Of a stretch of DNA of 64,000 nucleotides, positions 58,346-64,000 are shown one piece after another. This DNA is from Salticus scenicus (taxonomy: Eukaryota > Arthropoda > Arachnida > Araneae > Salticidae). The stretch's first letter is position 1, and each line of letters starts with the position of its first letter. The position numbers were made by a program, and so were the translations under genes. The stretch lies in contig OZ005649.1 in assembly GCA_963930645.1 (NCBI GenBank), forward strand, positions 77,801,126-77,865,125. The letters are read 5' to 3'. Under the pieces are notes generated by a model. The model ran no database searches. It saw nothing but the letters and a program-made list of their open reading frames with translations, and was not told the DNA's origin.

Positions 58346-61300
58346 TTAAAAGTGCGATTTTCATTAAGTCAGTTATATTTTCGTTCTTAGATATGCTTGT
58401 TTTCTTTAGCTGGAGATAAGTTAAACTTGACTCTTCAAAGAGAACCATTTCCTTCCAATAATTAACCAATCATTTTTTTTTTTTTTTTTTTTTAGCCATC
58501 TGAGGTCTTGCTTTCCTAATTCTCTTCACTGAATTGGAATTTTTTCACATTTTCTATAATTTAAACTTGCTTTGTTTAATAATTTCTGTACTGTAGTGAA
58601 AGAAATTATGCTGCTAAACACTTTTCTAAATCTCTTTTATGTTCTAAATGTAATAGAAACCGTTTATAAGCAATGGCTTTTTAACGTACGGCCATCTCGT
58701 TGGATATGCAACATGGCCGTCTAAAACTAAATTTCCTGTTTAAACGGTCAAAAATTTTTATATCTTGCTAAAAACCCTTTTACCAATATTTCGTTAACAC
58801 TTAATTATTTTGCCATCTGACGTATTAAAATATTTTTTGATTTTCATTGAAAAATTAATACTTTTTGTGGCATCGTTAACAGCCTTATTCTTACCATTTG
58901 TGAAATAATTTCTACAATTACAATTTTTCTGACAATTGCATTTTGTTTTTAACACTGGACTCGAAGCTAACGTGCATGTGAAGAACAACATAATAAAATC
59001 TGTTCGAAAATTTGTTTTTTAAACAATAAAATTGGCGGATGCAGAAGGCGAAAAGGAAAAAATCCAAGTGCGCCTTTTTTTTGTTGTTGTCAAAATGCAA
59101 GACAAATTTCTAAATTGTTTTGTGATACTATGAATAACCCAGGTCGACGATAAAATATTTTTCTTCAATGTAATATGTTTTTCTTATGTATTTTTAGATG
59201 CTTATTAAGGAAAAACTATTCGAAAATTTCCATCACGTACAGTTTTGGCAAAAAATTAGATTATATGAGCCTAGAGCTCCACTTTTACATCTCCCATCTA
59301 AGTTACTTGATGAAAAATCTGGGTAATATTCGTGAAAAACAAGGAGAGCTATTTCATCAAGACACCAAATAAATGCAAAGAAGGTATCCGGGACGATGGA
59401 GTTTTAACATGTTTGCAGATTATTATTGGATGCTGCATAGATAATTTCCCCGCCCCCTTCACACAAAGCCTTCTCGCCGTGCGGAAAGTAAAATACTGTG
59501 AAAGGAGCTTCGATGTAAAGAAACACATTTAAAATACAATGCGTAAATAACAGCCGATTTTAATATATTTTATATATAAATTGTTTCGAATTTGTTATAG
59601 TCTCTAGGTGATTTTATCTGATCCTCAACCTTACTTTGAGAAAATTACTTACGAGATAGGAAAAAAAAAATCATTTCTGAGTTTAGCACGTGAAGACACA
59701 TTAGAAACACCCAAAGTAGTGAAAAAATAAATAAATAAAAATAAATAAATAATAATAATGAGTTGATTTTGCAGGCCTATGCAATTTGTAAAGGCTGGTT
59801 CATAGCTGCACCTACATTTTCTCCCATGTTGCTTAGTGTAAAAGTCTACGGTCAATAATAAGAAGTTGTATAAAAACTAACACTTTTATTAGAGCATCTA
59901 AACGAAAGGGAGGAGAGACTTTCCAAAGATATTTTACTTTCTACTTATATTTAACTTAAAACACGGCTTAGAGTTGATGTGTATGAATGATAATCTCAGC
60001 AAGAAAATTCTTATATATGATAGATTGCCGAACATAACCTACATAAAACGGATAGCATGTTCACTTTACTATTCGCCAAAAGAACATTTGATGACTTACT
60101 GGCTGTAAATTACATAGTTTAAATATAGAAATACTTTGTTCACTTTAAATCATCTTAAATGAAACTACTGATATACAAGTAAATCAATCACTAAAACTTT
60201 CCAACATCCAAAACCTAGCTGACGTACTTTTTAATTTTCTCTGAAACCAATGCCAACTAAACGAAAATCGAAAGAATAATACACCTTCAACTAACCCAAA
60301 TCTCCATGGATAGTGTACAGTTCCTCCGAAACCAACTCCAGCTAAACCAAATTCGACTAGCCTTCAACTTACTAAATTGTTCATGAGCAATTTCAGCTAA
60401 CAATCTCAGCGCAGTTTTGAATGATTAAGTAAGTGTGTGAGGCTTCATTACCGTACAGATTTGTATGAATTAATTAAAAGTACATATCTTAATTAAAAAA
60501 AAAAAATAGTAATACAAAATGAAGAAAGTAAAATATATATATATATATTAACTTGTTGTTACTAATTCAGATGTATTAAAAGATGTTTTTACCTTACTTT
60601 AGACCAAACATAACGAAAGAAAACGAATTTGTTCATTTCAAATAAAAACAAACGTTAGAGTTATTTCCACAGAAAAATAGATCTGACTTCCAATTCAGAA
60701 AAATTATTCTGATAAAAATTCTGATCCGAAAAATTAGCTTCCAATGGTAACCCGCTTTTCAAAATATCAGAAAAGAAGAGAGAGAGAAAGTTTTTGAGTT
60801 TGTAAAATACAGAAATTAGCAAAAGTAAAATTTCTGCAACTCAAAAGTAATTTTTAGACACTGATAAAGTAGGTGATTTTTGTAAATTACATATTACGGA
60901 ATGTAAACGCGAAAAATCCTATATATATAAAATATTTAATATGATTTTTAAAAAGAAAAAAAAAACACGAAAGTTTTTGAAAATTGTCAAATTTTTAATA
61001 TATAAATGTTAAAAATCAACCAATGTTTTTTTTTTTTCTTAACGACAGCAATAGTGTTCCTAATTGTGGCTGTACCAAAAAGTGTACAACTAAGAATCCA
61101 AATAACTGAAATGTTTTCCTGCAGCACAGCTGTATGTTTCTTTTTACAATAAGGAAAAAAAAATCGCGTTAAGAAAAAGGAAAATTCCTTCAAATTTGAT
61201 GATAGTTTTCCAACATCTATAAATTAAAGATTGTTATCTTTAAAAAAGACTCATGTAAAATTTTCCAATGAAAAAAATCTGATTTTATTTTTTTTTTCTT

Positions 61301-61429
61301 TTTAGGAATACCCAATTAGCAAATTGTAAACACTACGTTTTTGACATTATTGATATTAGTTAGGTGGAATAATTATTTTCAGTTTAAGCTTTATTTTAAT
61401 CAAAGGAAAGTATTGCAATCATATATACA

Positions 61430-61468
<39 letters not shown>

Positions 61469-61491
61469 CTAAATTTATTTTGGTATTTATA
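58346..61491. other. Long AT-rich stretch without a recognised gene
   Basis: A T-run near 58471-58493, a (TA)n at about 60533-60549 and a (TA)n at 61428-61462. ORFs (58794-58991, 58918-59100, 59175-59372, 59332-59532, 59649-59855, 60987-61193) have no recognisable domain. Confidence 0.5.
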
Positions 61492-62617
61492 CACTCCGTA
61501 AAAGGGAAATTGCAATGCCAAGAAATAGTTCGCATAGCTTCGTCCAACTTTCAGGAACGATAGTGGTGAGATGGATATTCAATGGATAAAAATAAAAACA
61601 GACAAATAAAATCGTTATAAACCAATTTATTCAGTATTTAATGTGCCCACCTCAGGAAGCTATACAGGGCTCAATCCTGTGAGGAACGCTATTAATGAGT
61701 TTATTGATAATTGCTGGAGGTAACCTCTGCCAAGCCACATCCACTGCTGTGCGTAAATCATCCATGGTTTGCGCCAGTGGTGCTTTTCACGTCACGTCCA
61801 ATGAGATCCCACAGGACAGGTAGGACTCGGCGAAATGGGCTGTTCCGTAGCATTCTCCGGGTCACCGCCATACCCGTCGACAGCCATCATTCCTCCACAG
61901 ACAGAAACAAAATTCATCCTTGAACAATACCCAATGTCATTCGATGATCCAGGTACGATGACGATGACACCACGCCAGTAGTCTAGCCCTGTGTTGAGCT
62001 GTCAACGGTACCCCTGTCGCGAGTACCCGTGCACGTAACTGTACTTCCTGCAGTCTGTTGTGTAGGGTTTGGGCGGACACAGATCCACCTGCAGCTGAAG
62101 GCAACAGGCTTCGGATGTCACGTGCCGTGGAAAAAGAGTTTCAAAAAGTTGACTGGCAAATACGCCGTTCTCTGCACTCTGACGTGCACATGTGCGCACC
62201 ACTTCTTCTTCGGCGTGCACTTAGACTTTCCTGAATGCATCATGTGACACAACGTTGGATGGTACTCACGTTGTGCCCAACACGATTTGCTATTGGGCAC
62301 AGCGACAAACCAAGCTCATGGAGTTCGATAACACGTGCACGTTCCTCGGTCGATAACTGATGGTATTGTGCTCACCGACGTCTCAGAGGCATTTTCTATG
62401 CTTCTTTGAAAGTCACAAATGCTACGCAAAACCTTAGATGCTGTTTATAAGAAGGGAAAGTTCCTGGCTTTTATAGCCGGAATATGAGTACCACGTGATC
62501 AGACGCGTGAACAAATTTAATAATTTGCATATCCATTTCACCACTATCACTGGCTGAAATTTGCACGACACTACGCGCATTATTTCTTATTGTTGCAATT
62601 TCACCTTTTGAGGAGTT
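61492..62617 (-). mobile_element. Tc1-like element with ~95-bp inverted ends and an internal deletion
   Basis: The left end (CACTCCGTAAAAGGGAAATT...) and the right end read in reverse (ACTCCTCAAAAGGTGAAATT...) pair over about 95 bases with mismatches, including GATAGTGGTGANATGGATAT near the inner edge. TA lies on both sides. The transposase pseudogene inside is on the minus strand. Confidence 0.8.
61640..62392 (-). pseudogene. Tc1-like transposase, internally deleted
   Basis: From the ATG near 62392 the frame reads MPLRRR, stop, then LSTEERARVIELHELGL and CPIANRVGHNVSTIQRCVT, the first helix-turn-helix. More stops interrupt, then TARDIRSLLPSAAGGSVSAQ and TLHNRLQEVQLRARV (second helix-turn-helix), TAQHRARLLAWCHRHRTW, and a catalytic block VLFKDEFCFCLW (usual vlFSDEsrF.l). 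The coding sequence then jumps by about 100 residues to LWDLIGRDVK and, after another frameshift, QTMDDLRTAVDVAWQRLPP and INKLINSVPHRIEPCI, the C-terminus. The blocks with the second Asp and Glu are deleted. Several stops and at least two frameshifts make it inactive. ORFs 61711-61923, 62002-62220, 62029-62247 and 62118-62300 are shadows. Confidence 0.85.
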
Positions 62618-63690
62618 TAAATATTTAAACGCATTGACAAAAATAAGAAAGAAGAAATATTTTTTAGAAACAACCATTAAATTCCATATGAAAAGCATAT
62701 AATGTAATATCTTAAGATATAGAATATTTTCTTACACAAAAATAAATAAGAGAAAAATATAACGCACATAAACTCAGAACGAGGTTTCAGAATGCATTTA
62801 TCTCTACATCATCAAACGTGAAAAATTTCATAACTTGATATATCTTTTTCAAATATGCGCAGTTGCTTGAGTAGAGTTCATGAAAAAATGAAAATTCCTC
62901 GAAATAGGGAAAATTCAAACAAGAGACACACTGTTGTTTGGAAATAATAATTATTGTTTTTTCTCTAAAAATTGTTTGAAAATTTTGTGAAACAAGTTTT
63001 TCTGATAAAGGAAATTTAAAATAAATTCATTGAAAGTACATAAAATATATTAAAATTCTTTTTACATTTATTTTGAAGCTGGGATCACCATTTTTAATAC
63101 CACTAATTTTATAGTTATCTTTATCAATCGTTTGTAGTGCATATCATCGAAAGAAAAATACAAAGATTGCTTTACATAAAAAGTAATAATCATAAAAATG
63201 ACTTAGTAAATTCTGTAAATTTACGAATATGGTAGTTTGACTTTTTAAAAAGATTAATTTACTAGTTGTATTTACATGATAATTTTTAAAAAGAAATCAG
63301 TGTGCACATTTTTATGTCGATTCTAGATATGATGCGTCAAATAACTGTTTAAAAAAACCAATTTTTAAATTACCTTCTATAATATATTTAATTTTTCATT
63401 TTATCATTTATCATTCAGAATCTATTGACTATTTATCATTATATTACATAAAGTTTCGGTTTCGTTGAAAATGTTTAAAAATTAAACATTAATGAGCTTT
63501 CCATTATAATTAGTCATGTGCAAAATTATTTGATGAGTCACATTGAAAAAAGCTTCCCGAGAATATTAAGTTTCTCTTGGCGCTGTCTTATGATACCAAC
63601 TACACACAGAAAAATAAATTGGTCACAGTGACCTGCCAAAATGCTCAGCTGACAATACAGAATTGACTAACCAAAATAACTGACTAGCCA
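62618..63690. other. AT-rich stretch without a recognised gene
   Basis: No gene seen. From about 63620 the text CAGTGACCTGCCAAAATG and GACTAACCAAAATAACTGAC leads into the tandem repeat. Confidence 0.5.
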
Positions 63691-63894
63691 AAAAGTGTAC
63701 TTGCTGAACTAGTCTCCAAAACTGAAAAGTGTACTTGCTGAACTAGTCACCGAAACTGAAAAGTGTACTTGCTGAACTAGTCACCGAAACTGAAAAGTGT
63801 ACTTGCTGAACTAGTCACCGAAACTAAAAAGTGTACTTGCTGAACTAGTCACCAAAACTAAAAAGTGTACTTGCTGAACTAGTCACCAAAACAC
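63691..63894 (+). repeat. 34-bp tandem repeat, six copies
   Basis: Unit: AAAAGTGTACTTGCTGAACT plus AGTCACCGAAACTG. Copies begin at 63691, 63725, 63759, 63793, 63827 and 63861, an exact 34-base spacing with one to three differences per copy. Looser relatives (GACNAGGAAGGTTAGT) continue towards the window end. Confidence 0.95.
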
Positions 63895-64000
63895 TACTCC
63901 AGACTAGGAAGGTTAATATTATCAGACAAAGAAGGCTAGTCGACAATCATAATTATCTGACCAGGAAGGTTAGTTAACCACCGCAGTTACCAGACAAGGC

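Overview
This 64-kb window is strongly AT-rich eukaryotic DNA: many homopolymer A/T runs of 20-35 bases, (TA)n and (ATT)n microsatellites, and almost no long open reading frames. It has no bacterial features (no operons, no ribosome binding sites). The one convincing intact gene is a 366-codon intronless seven-transmembrane protein of the arthropod gustatory receptor type (48218-49318, minus strand). Together with the repeat content (Tc1/mariner relics, a Penelope element with a GIY-YIG domain, tRNA-derived SINEs, many small inverted-repeat elements) this points to an arthropod, plausibly a chelicerate such as a spider. I cannot place the species.

Layout. 0-16.6 kb: terminal-hairpin repeat elements (1-827, 2418-5384, 7871-9050, 13196-13952, 15668-16480). 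One carries G-rich minisatellites (2560-3320, 3845-4345) and one a 173-bp tandem array. Small inverted-repeat elements sit inside or between them (472-684, 1401-1586, 7889-8006, 14894-15239), and there is a decayed mariner at 10258-10710. 16.6-25 kb: mostly featureless AT-rich sequence, with a Helitron-like repeat (19598-21538) interrupted by a 5'-truncated Penelope element (20351-21164) that carries a hammerhead-like fold. 25.3-30.8 kb: one 5.5-kb foldback element made of two opposed arms of ~610-bp repeats. 31-41.6 kb: more terminal-hairpin elements (31553-31950, 34611-35910, 37199-37839), a 434-bp element with reiterated motifs (33505-33938), three copies of a CACTGAG-ended MITE, and a Tc1 transposase relic split by one of them. 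43-45.3 kb: a candidate Helitron with a GC-rich repeat core and a mariner deletion derivative. 46.4-49.3 kb: a SINE-like repeat and the receptor gene. 50.5-53.9 kb: a candidate third reiterated-motif element holding a 146/149-bp tandem array and a SINE with a perfect 12-bp target duplication. 54.9-62.6 kb: a fourth CACTGAG MITE and two more Tc1 relics. The window ends in a six-copy 34-bp tandem repeat.

Nothing in the window looks like a multi-gene pathway; it is a gene-poor repeat landscape around one chemoreceptor. Two patterns stand out. First, several terminal-hairpin families appear to share a subterminal core but carry different hairpin 'tags', and the tag recurs at the opposite end of the element. 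Second, three otherwise different TA-flanked elements each reiterate a motif taken from their own terminal inverted repeat. All relations were judged by eye from the sequence; no database search or alignment program was run.
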